A stretch of DNA of 64,000 nt from Trueperaceae bacterium (GCA_036381035.1 DASVDQ010000089.1:55223-119222), one strand, 5' to 3'; shown: positions 31,352 through 41,953, counted from the stretch's first letter. The notes: generated by a model from the sequence alone, not told the origin. Numbers and translations: made by a program.

Positions 31352-32194
31352 ATGAGCCAAGCTGACGCCGCGCGCCTCGTCGGCGACCCCGGCCAGGTCC
31401 CGGCGGCCGCCAGGGTGGTGCGGGAACGCACCGCGCTGGTGCCGCGGATCGGGCTGATCCTCGGCTCGGGTCTGGGCGCGCTCGCCGACGAGGTCGACGG
31501 CGTCTCGGTCCCCTACGCCGAGCTCCCCGGCATGCCCGTCTCCTCCGCCCCTGGACACGCGGGCCGCCTGCACGTGGGCTACCTCGAGGGTCGCGAGGTC
31601 GCCGTCATGCAGGGCCGCGCGCACCTCTACGAGGGGTTCACCGCGGCGCAGGTCACTTACCCGGTCGCGTTGCTGGCCGCGCTCGGCGTGAGGTCGGTGG
31701 TCGTGACGAACGCCTGCGGCGGCCTGGACCCGAAGTTCCGCGCCGGCGAGCTGATGCTGCAGGTCGACTTCATCAACATGACGGGCCAGAACCCTCTGAT
31801 AGGCCCGCTCCCCGACCCCGCGCTCGAGCGCTTCCCCGTGATGTTCGACTGCTACGACCCGGCGTACCGCGAGGCGGCACGCAGCGCGGCGCTGCGCCAC
31901 GGCATCGCGCTCCGGGAGGGCGTCTACCTGGCGATCAGCGGGCCGAGCTACGCCACGCGGGCCGAGCTGCGCGCCTACCGGACCCTGGGCGCCGACGCCA
32001 TCGGCATGTCGACGGTCCTCGAGGTGCTGCGCGCCAGGCAGCTCGGCATGAGGGTGCTGGGCATCTCCGCCATCACCGACATGGCCATCCCCGACTCGGA
32101 CGAGCACGCCACGGGCGAGGAGGTCGTGGCGATGGCGGAGCGCATGGGCGAGTCGTTCAAGCGGCTCGTGCGCGCGGTGCTGCCGGAGCTGTGA
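31352..32194 (+). CDS. Purine nucleoside phosphorylase (trimeric PNP type)
   Basis: Phosphorolytic purine salvage enzyme, 280 aa, that converts (deoxy)guanosine or inosine to base and ribose-1-phosphate. Family motifs: LGSGLGALAD (phosphate loop), SAPGHAGRLHVG, GRAHLYEGF, VTNACGGLDP, GPSYATRAELRAYR and the base-binding region ADAIGMSTV. The length and motifs match the trimeric, eukaryote-like PunA/DeoD-II class rather than the hexameric DeoD. The start at ATG 31352 fits both the leaderless spacing and family length. divIVA follows 64 bp downstream. Confidence 0.92.
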   Translation: MSQADAARLVGDPGQVPAAARVVRERTALVPRIGLILGSGLGALADEVDGVSVPYAELPGMPVSSAPGHAGRLHVGYLEGREVAVMQGRAHLYEGFTAAQVTYPVALLAALGVRSVVVTNACGGLDPKFRAGELMLQVDFINMTGQNPLIGPLPDPALERFPVMFDCYDPAYREAARSAALRHGIALREGVYLAISGPSYATRAELRAYRTLGADAIGMSTVLEVLRARQLGMRVLGISAITDMAIPDSDEHATGEEVVAMAERMGESFKRLVRAVLPEL

Positions 32195-32258
32195 TGGGCG
32201 GTGCCGCCGCGACCGTGAGGCGCGCCGCGCCGCGAGCGCGCGGGCAGGAGGTGCGAAG

Positions 32259-32765
32259 GTGCGGCTGAGCCCGCTCGAGATCGAGCACATGGAGTTCCCG
32301 CGCGGCGCGGGCGGCTACCAGCGGCGCCACGTGCGCGACTTCCTCGAGCGCGTGGCGTCCGAGGTCGCCGACCTCCTCAAGGAGGTGCAGGACCTCCAGG
32401 GCGAGCTCGACGCCTCCCGGCAGCAGGTCGCCGAGCTGCAGGCGAAGGAGGCCGAGCTCCAGCGCGCCGTGATCGCCGCCGAGCGCATCGCCAACGAGAT
32501 CAAGGAGAACGCCAAGCGCGAGGCCAAGCTGATCCTCGACGAGGCCGAGCGCGTGCGGGAGCGCCGCCTCGCCGACCTCGACGCCGAGGTGGCCCGCACG
32601 CGCGCCGACCTCGATCGGCTGCAGCGCGAGCAGGCGCTGTTCCGCGAGCAGTTCCGCGCGCTGCTGCAGGCCTACTCCCGATCGCTGGAGGCGCTGGGCG
32701 GCAAGACGACGGCCGGGGAGGACGCGGCGGAGGCGGCGACCGTCCCGCAGAACGCGGGCGAGTAG
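32259..32765 (+). CDS. divIVA: DivIVA domain cell-division/polarity protein
   Basis: Coiled-coil membrane-curvature protein, 168 aa, which localises to division sites or poles in other bacteria. The N-terminal DivIVA domain has LSPLEIEHMEFPRGAGGY and RRHVRDFLERVASEV. It leads into a long heptad-rich coiled coil (about residues 40-150) and an acidic tail. The start is GTG 32259 with a very strong SD (AGGAGGT). Likely co-transcribed with the upstream phosphorylase gene, since no separate -10 box is seen. Confidence 0.9.
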   Translation: MRLSPLEIEHMEFPRGAGGYQRRHVRDFLERVASEVADLLKEVQDLQGELDASRQQVAELQAKEAELQRAVIAAERIANEIKENAKREAKLILDEAERVRERRLADLDAEVARTRADLDRLQREQALFREQFRALLQAYSRSLEALGGKTTAGEDAAEAATVPQNAGE

Positions 32766-32866
32766 CGGCCCGCCCCTCGGGCGCGGTCCGGAGGCGATCC
32801 TCTCGCCGACGACCGGCTCGGCGTTCGGGCCCGGGCCGCCGTGCCGGGTCGGGCGAGCCCGTCCTC

Positions 32867-33310
32867 CTAGCGCGCTCCGGGACGCGCCGCGCCCAGCTCG
32901 GCCAGGGCGTGCTCGAGCGTCACCCACGGCAGGGTCGCGCACTTCACGCGGGCGTGCAGCTTGCTGACTCCCTTGAGTACCCGCGCCTCGCCGAGCCTCT
33001 CGGCGGGCTCCTCGCCCCTGACCATGGCCTTGAAGTCGACGGCGAGGCCCAGGGCCTCGTCGGCAGCCTTGCCCCGCACGGCCTCCGTCATCAGGCTGGC
33101 GGACGCCTGCGAGATCGCGCAGCCGACGCCCTCGAACGCCACGGTCTCGAGCCTGCCGTCATCGAGCGCGAGGTAGAGCGTGATCTCGTCGCCGCAGCCG
33201 GGGTTCACGCCGGGGTAGGCGACGTCGAAGCGCTCGGGCCGGTAGCGGTTGCGCGGGTGCCGCGAGTGCTCCAGCACCGCGGCCTGGTAGAGGTCGGCGA
33301 GCAGGCCCAT
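32867..33310 (-). CDS. sufU: Fe-S cluster assembly / sulfur acceptor protein SufU
   Basis: Zinc-containing partner of SufS that accepts persulfide sulfur, 147 aa. The three conserved cysteines are in NPGCGDE, GVGCAIS and KCATLPW, with the aspartate of GCGDE completing the zinc site. It is shorter than NifU and lacks the C-terminal Nfu and [2Fe-2S] domains. The ATG at 33310 overlaps the sufS stop (ATGA). SufB, SufC and SufD genes are not in the window. Confidence 0.93.
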   Translation of the reverse strand: MGLLADLYQAAVLEHSRHPRNRYRPERFDVAYPGVNPGCGDEITLYLALDDGRLETVAFEGVGCAISQASASLMTEAVRGKAADEALGLAVDFKAMVRGEEPAERLGEARVLKGVSKLHARVKCATLPWVTLEHALAELGAARPGAR

Positions 33311-34536
33311 CAGGCGAAGGCCGCGAAGTGCTCCACGACCCGCTCCAGGGCGGACACGAAGGCGTCGACCTCGGCGAGCTCGTTGTAGACGTAGAAGCTG
33401 GCCCTGGTGGAGGCGGCGATACCCAGCGCCTGGTGCAGCGGCTGGGCGCAGTGCTGCCCCGCCCGCACCGCGACGCCCTCGAGGTCGAGGGCGGTGGCCA
33501 CGTCGTGGGCGTGCACACCGTCGACGACGAAGGTGACCAGCCCGACCCGACCCTCGCCCGGACCGACGAGCGTCACGCCGGGCAGCCCGCGCAGGCCCTC
33601 CACGGCGCGCGCCACGAGCGCCTCGTCGTGCCTCCTCACGGCCTCCATGCCGAGGCCGCGCAGGTACCTCACGGCCGCGGCGAAGCCGACGGCCTCGGCG
33701 ATGCTGGGCGTGCCCGCCTCGAAGCGCTTCGGCGGCGGGGCGTAGGTGGTGCCCTCGAACGACACGCGCGAGATCATCTCGCCGCCGCCCATGTAGGGGG
33801 GCATCGCCTCGAGGAGCTCGGGCCGCGCCCACAGCGCGCCGATGCCCGTGGGGCCGAGCATCTTGTGCGCCGAGAACGCGTAGAAGTCGCAGCCCAGCGC
33901 GCTCACGTCCACCGGCAGGTGCGGTGCCGCCTGCGCGCCGTCGACGAGCAGCAGTGCACCCGCGGCGTGCGCGACCGCGGCGACCTCGGCCACGGGGTTC
34001 GCCGTGCCGAGCACGTTGCTCACGTGGAAGACGGCCACCAGCTTGGTGCGGGGGCCTACGGCCGCCCTGAGGGCGTCCATGTCGACGCGCCCCTGCTGGT
34101 CGAGCCCGACCGGGCGCAGCGCCGCCCCGCGCTCGGCCGCGACGATCTGCCACGGCACCACGTTGGCGTGGTGCTCGGCGACGGTCACGACGACCTCGTC
34201 GCCGGGTCCCAGGTTCGCGCGCCCCCAGCTCGCGGCGACGAGGTTGATGGCCTCGGTGGCGTTGCGCACGAACACCAGCCCCGCGGGGTCGGCGCCCACG
34301 AACGACGCCACCTCGGCGCGCGCCTCCTCGTACAGCGAGGTCGCCTCGACGGAGAGCACGTGCGCGCCGCGGTGCACGTTGGCGTGGTGACGGAAGTAGT
34401 ACTCGCTCATCGCCTCGACGACCTGCCGAGGCTTCTGCGAGGACGCCGCGCTGTCGAGGTACACCAGCCGGCGGCCGTTGACCTCGCGCTCCAGGACTGG
34501 GAAGTCGGCCCTCAGCGAGCCTGCGTCTAGCGTCAC
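33310..34536 (-). CDS. sufS: Cysteine desulfurase SufS
   Basis: Group II cysteine desulfurase, 408 aa, that supplies sulfur for Fe-S clusters. PLP-binding lysine in FSAHKMLGP, the H-rich region AEHHANVVPWQ, and the short catalytic-cysteine loop RAGQHCAQPLH that separates SufS from NifS/IscS. The start is the GTG at 34536, giving VTLDAGSLRADFPVL. It lies five bases from a TAGCAT box. Divergent from recF. Confidence 0.94.
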   Translation of the reverse strand: MTLDAGSLRADFPVLEREVNGRRLVYLDSAASSQKPRQVVEAMSEYYFRHHANVHRGAHVLSVEATSLYEEARAEVASFVGADPAGLVFVRNATEAINLVAASWGRANLGPGDEVVVTVAEHHANVVPWQIVAAERGAALRPVGLDQQGRVDMDALRAAVGPRTKLVAVFHVSNVLGTANPVAEVAAVAHAAGALLLVDGAQAAPHLPVDVSALGCDFYAFSAHKMLGPTGIGALWARPELLEAMPPYMGGGEMISRVSFEGTTYAPPPKRFEAGTPSIAEAVGFAAAVRYLRGLGMEAVRRHDEALVARAVEGLRGLPGVTLVGPGEGRVGLVTFVVDGVHAHDVATALDLEGVAVRAGQHCAQPLHQALGIAASTRASFYVYNELAEVDAFVSALERVVEHFAAFA

Positions 34537-34541
34537 GCCCG

Positions 34542-34547
34542 ATGCTA
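34542..34547 (-). promoter_or_regulatory. Leaderless -10 box of sufS-sufU
   Basis: TAGCAT on the minus strand, five bases before the GTG at 34536. Confidence 0.5.
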
Positions 34548-34602
34548 CCAACAGCGGGCGAGCCCTGACGTCCGCGCGGACGGCGCTCGGGACCCGCGGC
34601 GG

Positions 34603-34608
34603 TAGACT
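34603..34608 (+). promoter_or_regulatory. Leaderless -10 box of recF
   Basis: TAGACT, six bases before the GTG at 34615; no SD. Confidence 0.55.
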
Positions 34609-34614
34609 GCCGGG

Positions 34615-35682
34615 GTGCGCCTGCGGTCGCTCACGCAGCTCGCGTTCCGCAACCTCGTCACGCGCCGGGTCTCGTTCCCCGACGGCGTGGTGGCGGTGGT
34701 CGGGCAGAACGCTTCGGGCAAGAGCAACCTGCTGCACGCGGCCTACCTCGGCTGCAACGGCACCCTGGCCGCCGGCAACCTGGGCGACATGGTCGCGTTC
34801 GGGCACGAGGAGGCGTACGTCGGGGTCGAGGTGGAGCACCTGAGCGGCACGAGCCGCGTCGAGGTGGGCTTCGCCGCCGGGCGCAAGGTCGTGAGGCTCG
34901 ACTCCCAGGTCTCTCGCGCCGCCGACGTCTCGCGCCACGTGGCCGCCGTGCTGGTGACGCCGGAGGACTCGGAGCTCGTGCACGGCTCGCCGAGCGCGCG
35001 CCGCTCGTTCCTCGACGCGCTGATCTCGAAGGTCTCGGCGCGCTACGCGGCGCTGGTGCGCGAGTACGGCCGGGTGCTCGAGCAGCGCAACGCGCTGCTG
35101 CGCCTCTCCCCGCGCGACGCCTCGCTGCCCGACTGGACGGCCCGCCTCGTGAGCGTGGGCGCGGAGGTGGACGCCATGCGCGACCGCCTCGTGCGGCGGC
35201 TCTGCCCTCTGGCGTCCGAGGTCTACCGCGACGTGTCGGGCGACGACGCGCCGTTCGGCGTCCGGCTGGCCCGCAACTGGGAGGGCGAGGACCTGGCCGC
35301 CGCCGTCGCCGCCACCCGCGCGGCGGAGCTGGCGCGCGGCGCCACCGTGGTCGGGCCGCACCGCGACGACCTCGAGCTGACCCTGGGCGGCATGGACGTG
35401 CGCGCCTTCGGGTCGCGTGGCGAGGCCCGCACCGCGGCGCTGGCCCTGCGCGTCGCCGAGTACCGCCTGCTCACCGAGCGGCACGGCGAGCCGCCGGTGT
35501 TGCTCGTCGACGACTTCTCGGCCGAGCTCGACGCCGACCGCCGCGCCTACCTGCTGTCGCTCACCGCCGGCACGCCGCAGGCGATCGTCACCGGCACCGA
35601 GCCGCCGCCGCACCACGACGCGCTGTTCCGCGTCATGGACGGCGAGGTCGCGCTCATCGACGCGGTGGGGGCGCCGGCGTGA
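34615..35682 (+). CDS. recF: DNA replication/repair protein RecF
   Basis: SMC-like ATPase, 355 aa, that with RecO and RecR loads RecA at single-strand gaps. Walker A GQNASGKSNLL at about residues 30-40, the signature-like SPSARRSFLDALIS region (here GSPSARRSFLDAL), VVGPHRDDLEL (D-loop region) and Walker B LLVDDFSAELDADRR. In Deinococcota the RecFOR route is central because RecBC is usually absent (general knowledge). The downstream neighbour is a dciA-like gene, a common recF association. Confidence 0.93.
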   Translation: MRLRSLTQLAFRNLVTRRVSFPDGVVAVVGQNASGKSNLLHAAYLGCNGTLAAGNLGDMVAFGHEEAYVGVEVEHLSGTSRVEVGFAAGRKVVRLDSQVSRAADVSRHVAAVLVTPEDSELVHGSPSARRSFLDALISKVSARYAALVREYGRVLEQRNALLRLSPRDASLPDWTARLVSVGAEVDAMRDRLVRRLCPLASEVYRDVSGDDAPFGVRLARNWEGEDLAAAVAATRAAELARGATVVGPHRDDLELTLGGMDVRAFGSRGEARTAALALRVAEYRLLTERHGEPPVLLVDDFSAELDADRRAYLLSLTAGTPQAIVTGTEPPPHHDALFRVMDGEVALIDAVGAPA

Positions 35683-35722
35683 TGGCGTCCGACCCGACGC
35701 CGGCGCGCTCGGAGGGCGCGGC

Positions 35723-36649
35723 GTGAGGGGCGGCGGGCCCCGCAGCGCCGGCGAGCTCATCGCCGAGGTGTTCCGCCGCAAGGGCATGCGGCGGTCGCTG
35801 CGGCGGGCGGAGGCGGTGCTGCTGTGGCCCCGCGTCGTCGGCCGCGACGTCGCGCGCTTCAGCTCCGCCAGGGCGTTCCGCGACGGCGTGCTGTACGTGG
35901 ACGTCACCGACTCCGAGACCGCGATGCACCTGAACATGCAACGTCAGCGCTTCGTGGCCGTCTACCACGAGACCTACGGCCTGCGCGAGGTGAAGGACGT
36001 GCGCTTCCAGGCCGGCCGGCTCGCGGCCGCAGACGGGGAGGCGGGAGCCGCCCAGGGCGAACGGCCCGACCCCGACCCCGCCGAGGTGGCGAGCCTGGAG
36101 CGGGCCGTCGACGACGCCGAGCTGCCCGGTGACATCGCCGACGTCGCCCGCGCGGCGGCGCGGACGCTGGCGGGCCACTGGGCCAGGCAGCGCGCCGCCG
36201 GCCACGCGCCCTGCCCCACGTGCGGCGCGCTCCACGACGGCGCCGTGGCCGGCCTGTCGCCGCGCGAGCGTCGCCTGGCCGAGCTCGGCCGCCACAGCGC
36301 GGAGCTGCGCGACCGCGAGCTGTGCCCGAGCTGCCGACGCGCGGCCAGGGAGCCCCGCGTGGTCGCGGCGGCCCGGCGCCTGGCGCTGGCCCCCGCCGAG
36401 CCGCACCACGAGCTGTCAGTCGAGGAGGCCGCGGTCGCCCACCGCCTGGCCGCCATCTACCTGGAGGAGACCTTGGAGGACCTTCTGCCCCGCGTCGTCT
36501 CCGACGCCTCCCTGCGCCCCCACCTGGAGCGGGCGGCCCGGTGCCGCGCCGCGCTGGCCACGGGCAGGGACCCCGACGACCTCGCCGACGAGGACCTGCG
36601 CGTCCTCGACGAGCGCGTCGCGCGCGTGCTCGGCTGGACCTGGTCGTGA
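35723..36649 (+). CDS. DUF721 (DciA-like) protein with cysteine-rich C-terminal extension
   Basis: 308 aa. Residues about 10-95 form a DUF721/DciA domain (AGELIAEVFRRKGMRRSL, LWPRVVGRDVARFSSA, GVLYVDVTDSETAMHL). DciA is the ancestral loader of the replicative helicase. The remaining 200 residues are unusual: two CxxC motifs (CPTC at about 170 and CPSC at about 207) could bind zinc, and a helical region follows to the C-terminus (EETLEDLLPRVVSDASL). GTG at 35723 with GGAGG seven bases upstream. The GTGA overlap with gpmI gives a recF-dciA-gpmI unit. Confidence 0.78.
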   Translation: MRGGGPRSAGELIAEVFRRKGMRRSLRRAEAVLLWPRVVGRDVARFSSARAFRDGVLYVDVTDSETAMHLNMQRQRFVAVYHETYGLREVKDVRFQAGRLAAADGEAGAAQGERPDPDPAEVASLERAVDDAELPGDIADVARAAARTLAGHWARQRAAGHAPCPTCGALHDGAVAGLSPRERRLAELGRHSAELRDRELCPSCRRAAREPRVVAAARRLALAPAEPHHELSVEEAAVAHRLAAIYLEETLEDLLPRVVSDASLRPHLERAARCRAALATGRDPDDLADEDLRVLDERVARVLGWTWS

Positions 36650-38190
36650 CACGGGCCGCCCGGCCGGTGATGCTCGTCGTGCTCGACGGCTTCGGCCTCG
36701 CGCCGGCGGGGCCCGGCAACGCCGTCGACCTGGCCCACACGCCCTGCTTCGACGCCATCTGGCGGGCCGGGCCCCGCACGACGCTCGAGGCCTCCGGCAA
36801 CGCCGTGGGCCTGCCCGCGGGCCAGATGGGCAACAGCGAGGTCGGCCACATGAACATCGGCGCCGGGAGGCGGGTCGTCCAGAGCCTCACCTACGTGCAG
36901 GAGCGGATCGAAGACGGAGGGTTCTTCGCGAACCCGGTGCTGCTGGAGACCTACGAGGCGGCACGAGCCGGCACCCTCCACCTGCTCGGCCTCGTCTCGG
37001 ACGGCGGGGTCCACAGCGACCTCGGGCACCTGCTGGCGCTGCTCGACCTGGCCGCCAGGCTCAGGCTGCCGCGCGTGCGCGTGCACGCCTTCACCGACGG
37101 GCGCGACAGCGCCCCCGACGGGGCGCCCGGGTACCTGGCGGCGGTCGAGGGCAAGCTGGCCGAGGTCGCACGCGCCGGGGTGGACGCCCGCATCGCCACC
37201 GTCTCGGGCCGCTACTACGCCATGGACAGGGACAGGCGCTGGGACAGGACCGCCCGCGCCTACGACGCCGTCGTGTGCGGGCGCGCCGAGCACGCCGCGC
37301 CCACGGCGGCCGAGGCCGTGGGCGCGGCCTACGCGCGCGGCGAGACGGACGAGTTCGTGGTCCCCACCGTCGTCGGCGCGCCGGAGGCGATGCGCGACGG
37401 CGACGCCGTGTTCTTCTTCAACTTCCGGGCGGACCGCGCCAGGCAGCTCACCTACGCGCTCACGCAGCCGGGCTTCGACGGCTTCCCGCGCTGCGCGACG
37501 CCCCGCGTGCGCTTCGCCTCGCTCATGGAGTACGACCGCGAGCTGGGCCTGCCCTACGCGTTCGCTCTGCCCCCGCTGACCAGGGGCCTGTCCGAGGTCG
37601 TCTCGGGGGCCGGCCTGCGGCAGTACCACACCGCCGAGACCGAGAAGTACGCCCACGTGACCTACTTCTTCAACCTGCAGCGCGAGGAGCCGTTCCCCGG
37701 CGAGGAGCGCCTGCTCGTGCCCTCACCTAAGGTCGCCACCTACGACCTCCAGCCGGAGATGAGCGCGCCGGCCCTCACCGACGCGACGGTGGCGCGCATC
37801 GACCAGGGGGTGGACGACCTCGTGCTGATCAACTACGCGAACCCCGACATGGTGGGGCACACGGGCGTGTTGGAGGCGGCGGTGAGGGCGTGCGAGGCCG
37901 TCGACAGGGGCCTGGGCCGCCTCTTGGCCGCCTGGAGGGCCCGCGGCGGCACGGCCGTCGTGATCGCCGACCACGGCAACGCCGAGCAGATGCTCACCGC
38001 GGCGGGCGAACCGCACACGGCGCACACGTCGAACCCGGTGCCGTGCGTGCTCGTCTCCGACGACCCCGCCGTGGCCTCGCTGCGCCTGCGCGAGGGCGGA
38101 GCGCTCGGGGACGTGGCACCCACGGTCCTCGAGCTGATGGGCCTGCCGCAGCCCGACGAGATGACGGGGCGCTCGCTCATCGAGCGCTGA
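36646..38190 (+). CDS. gpmI: 2,3-bisphosphoglycerate-independent phosphoglycerate mutase
   Basis: Glycolytic enzyme, 514 aa, that interconverts 3- and 2-phosphoglycerate using a two-metal alkaline-phosphatase-type site. N-terminal metal ligand in VVLDGFGLA, the phosphorylated serine in MGNSEVGHMNIGAGR, the insertion domain with FTDGRDSAPDG and VSGRYYAMDRD, and late metal ligands in NPDMVGHTG and DHGNAEQM. The length matches bacterial GpmI. GTG start coupled to the dciA-like gene by GTGA. Confidence 0.95.
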   Translation: MTRAARPVMLVVLDGFGLAPAGPGNAVDLAHTPCFDAIWRAGPRTTLEASGNAVGLPAGQMGNSEVGHMNIGAGRRVVQSLTYVQERIEDGGFFANPVLLETYEAARAGTLHLLGLVSDGGVHSDLGHLLALLDLAARLRLPRVRVHAFTDGRDSAPDGAPGYLAAVEGKLAEVARAGVDARIATVSGRYYAMDRDRRWDRTARAYDAVVCGRAEHAAPTAAEAVGAAYARGETDEFVVPTVVGAPEAMRDGDAVFFFNFRADRARQLTYALTQPGFDGFPRCATPRVRFASLMEYDRELGLPYAFALPPLTRGLSEVVSGAGLRQYHTAETEKYAHVTYFFNLQREEPFPGEERLLVPSPKVATYDLQPEMSAPALTDATVARIDQGVDDLVLINYANPDMVGHTGVLEAAVRACEAVDRGLGRLLAAWRARGGTAVVIADHGNAEQMLTAAGEPHTAHTSNPVPCVLVSDDPAVASLRLREGGALGDVAPTVLELMGLPQPDEMTGRSLIER

Positions 38191-38230
38191 GCCGCGACGA
38201 GAGGACCGCCGCCCGGCGGGCTGCCGGGAG

Positions 38231-40000
<1,770 letters not shown>

Positions 40001-40021
40001 CTACCTGGGTGCTTGGCTGTC

Positions 40022-40324
40022 TCAGCCGAGGACGGCGTGGATGTCGCGCTGGCTCAGGATCATGAGCTCGCGCCCGTCGAGCTCGATCTCGGTCCCGCCG
40101 TACTTGGCGAAGACGACGGTGTCGCCCACCGCCACGTCGATCGGCTCGCGGGACCCGTTGTCGAGGTACTTGCCCGGGCCGACGGCGAGGACCTTGCCCC
40201 GCTGGCTCTTCTCCTTGGCGCTGTCGGGCAGCACCAGACCGCTGGCTGTGGTCTGCGGCTCGTCGATGACCTCGACGACGACCTTGTCGCCCAGCGGCTT
40301 CAGCGTCAGCTTCTGATCAGCCAT
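40022..40324 (-). CDS. groS: Co-chaperonin GroES (Hsp10)
   Basis: Heptameric lid of the chaperonin, 100 aa. [11 protein letters not shown] at the start, the mobile loop with [12 protein letters not shown], and the roof segment [12 protein letters not shown]. Start ATG 40324 after GGAGG. Longer in-frame extensions reach into the CIRCE element and are not real. First gene of the groES-groEL operon. Confidence 0.97.
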   Translation of the reverse strand: MADQKLTLKPLGDKVVVEVIDEPQTTASGLVLPDSAKEKSQRGKVLAVGPGKYLDNGSREPIDVAVGDTVVFAKYGGTEIELDGRELMILSQRDIHAVLG

Positions 40325-40353
40325 GCTTCCTCCACTTTTCCGGATGTGCCTGT

Positions 40354-40380
40354 TTGGCACTCGACACCTGCGAGTGCCAA
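40354..40380. promoter_or_regulatory. CIRCE operator (HrcA binding site) of groESL
   Basis: A perfect inverted repeat TTGGCACTC-N9-GAGTGCCAA. The consensus is TTAGCACTC-N9-GAGTGCTAA, so each arm differs at one symmetric position. It lies between the promoter and groES, around the expected transcription start, the normal place for HrcA repression. hrcA itself is not in the window. Confidence 0.93.
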
Positions 40381-40389
40381 CCACCCACA

Positions 40390-40419
40390 ATGCTATCCAT
40401 GCCCTTCCGAGGCTGTCAA
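40390..40419 (-). promoter_or_regulatory. Sigma-70 type promoter of groES-groEL
   Basis: Minus strand: -35 TTGACA (40419-40414), 18-bp spacer, -10 TAGCAT (40395-40390). The start site would fall at the edge of CIRCE. Confidence 0.78.
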
Positions 40420-40550
40420 CTGCGCCCTATCAAGCTCTCTGTGCCGCCCGGGCTAAGCACACTTGACAACGACGCGCTCAAGTTCGGCGGCGGCCACGGG
40501 CCGGCCGGAGCGTGCTCGCCCCCGCGCCGCGCCTCCCCGGCGCCGGGCCC

Positions 40551-40880
40551 TCACCCGCGGCGCAGCCCGATGATGAACGCCGGGACGAAGGCGGCGGCGA
40601 ACGGCACGTTGAAGGTGAGCAGCGCGATGAGCCCGCGCCACGTGCCCTGCAGCGACTCGCCGGAGAGCAGGGGGTCGACCCGCCGCTGCACGACGTCCCA
40701 GTTCACGCTCACGAACCCGGACCAGGCGAGGAGCTGCACCGCGATGAACAGCAGGCCGACGACCAGGGCGACGACCTTGCCCACCTTCTTCACCGCGTAC
40801 CCGGCGACGAACCCGGCCACCGCGCCGAAGCCGATCTGCTCGACCCAGGGCCACACGGCCGACAGCTCGGGCACGTCCAC
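40551..40880 (-). CDS. FUN14 family membrane protein
   Basis: Small inner-membrane protein, 109 aa, with about three hydrophobic segments and the FUN14-type glycine-rich pattern IGFGAVAGFVAGYAVKKVGKVVALVVG (given in part). The first helix is amphipathic with GxxxG-like spacing. Function in bacteria is unknown; eukaryotic FUN14 proteins are mitochondrial outer-membrane proteins. The GTG at 40880 lies seven bases from a -10 box with an upstream TG. It is transcribed toward groES but has its own promoter. Confidence 0.75.
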   Translation of the reverse strand: MDVPELSAVWPWVEQIGFGAVAGFVAGYAVKKVGKVVALVVGLLFIAVQLLAWSGFVSVNWDVVQRRVDPLLSGESLQGTWRGLIALLTFNVPFAAAFVPAFIIGLRRG

Positions 40881-40887
40881 GCGAGCG

Positions 40888-40893
40888 ACGTTA
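40888..40893 (-). promoter_or_regulatory. Leaderless extended -10 of the FUN14 gene
   Basis: TAACGT on the minus strand with TG one base further upstream; seven bases before the GTG at 40880. Confidence 0.6.
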
Positions 40894-41008
40894 CCACGCT
40901 GCTGGACGATAGCCGTGCGCCACGCAGGGGTGCGAGGCGCCGGCGGGACGCGCCCGGGGGGCCTACGGTCCGCGGCCGCCTCAGACCCGCTGACAGCGGC
41001 GCCATCGG

Positions 41009-41014
41009 TAAGAT
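41009..41014 (+). promoter_or_regulatory. Leaderless -10 box of psuG
   Basis: TAAGAT, six bases before the GTG at 41021. Confidence 0.6.
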
Positions 41015-41020
41015 GACCGC

Positions 41021-41953
41021 GTGAGCAGCGAGGTCCCCTTCCGCCTCGGGACGCGCGTCCGGGACGCCCTGGAGGTCGGCGCCCCCGTCGTGGCGCTGGA
41101 GTCTACGGTGATCACCCACGGGCTGCCCCGGCCGCGCAACCTGGACGCCGCCAGGCGGCTGGAGGCCGTGGTGGCGGGAGCGGGTGCCGTGCCCGCGACC
41201 GTCGGCGTGCTCCACGGCGAGGTCGTGGTCGGCCTCGGCGGCGCCGAGCTGGAGCGCTTGGCCGCGGCCGACGCGGACAAGGCCTCGCTGTGGAACCTCG
41301 CCGCCGTGGTCGCTCGGCGCGCCGACGCCGGCACTACGGTCGCGGCGACGCTGTGGGCGGCCCACCGCGCCGGCATCGACGTGTTCGCCACCGGCGGCAT
41401 CGGCGGTGTGCACGACGTCCCGTTCGACGAGTCCGCCGACATCGCGGCCCTCGCCCGCTACCCCGTCCTCACGGTCTGCGCGGGCCCCAAGAGCATCCTC
41501 GACGCGCGCGCGACGCTCGAGCGGCTCGAGAGCGCCGGCGTCCCCGTCGTCGGCTACCGCTCCGACACGCTCGCCGGCTTCCTGGTCCCGCATACCGACC
41601 TGCCCCTGCCCGCGCGGGTCGGCACCCCTGAGGACGCCGCCGCGGTCCTGCTGGCGCAGCGCGGGCTGGGGTTATCCTCTGGCGTGGTGCTCAGCAACCC
41701 GGTCTCCGACGGCCTGCACGCTGAAGAGCTCGACGCGCTGAGGCGGCGCGCCGAGGCCGAGCTGCGGGCCCGCGGCGTGCGCGGACGCGACGCCACGCCG
41801 TTCCTGCTGGCCGAGCTGGCGCGTCTCTCCGACGGGCGCACCGTGGACGTGAACGCGAGGCTCCTCGAGGAGAACGCCGCGCTGGCCGCCCAGGTCGCCG
41901 TCGCCTACCGGCGCCTCGCGTCCGCCGCCAGCCCGGTGGGAGGACGGGCTTGA
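41021..41953 (+). CDS. psuG: Pseudouridine-5'-phosphate glycosidase
   Basis: Splits pseudouridine 5'-phosphate into uracil and ribose-5-phosphate in pseudouridine salvage, 310 aa. Strong family motifs: VVALESTVITHGLPRP near residue 25, the TVGVLHGE segment, FATGGIGGVHDVPFDESADI, VCAGPKSILD and LSNPVSDGLH. The partner kinase PsuK is not adjacent; the distant PfkB-type kinase at 18.6 kb is a possible but unproven partner. The stop overlaps the TTG of the next gene. Confidence 0.92.
   Translation: MSSEVPFRLGTRVRDALEVGAPVVALESTVITHGLPRPRNLDAARRLEAVVAGAGAVPATVGVLHGEVVVGLGGAELERLAAADADKASLWNLAAVVARRADAGTTVAATLWAAHRAGIDVFATGGIGGVHDVPFDESADIAALARYPVLTVCAGPKSILDARATLERLESAGVPVVGYRSDTLAGFLVPHTDLPLPARVGTPEDAAAVLLAQRGLGLSSGVVLSNPVSDGLHAEELDALRRRAEAELRARGVRGRDATPFLLAELARLSDGRTVDVNARLLEENAALAAQVAVAYRRLASAASPVGGRA

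Noticed and set aside
40325..40390. N-terminal extension of GroES upstream of ATG 40324
   Set aside because: It would translate through CIRCE; the ATG at 40324 has an SD and gives the standard 100-aa protein.
40463..40468. TTGACA on the plus strand as a promoter
   Set aside because: No -10 at 16-18 bp and no downstream plus-strand gene for over 500 bp.
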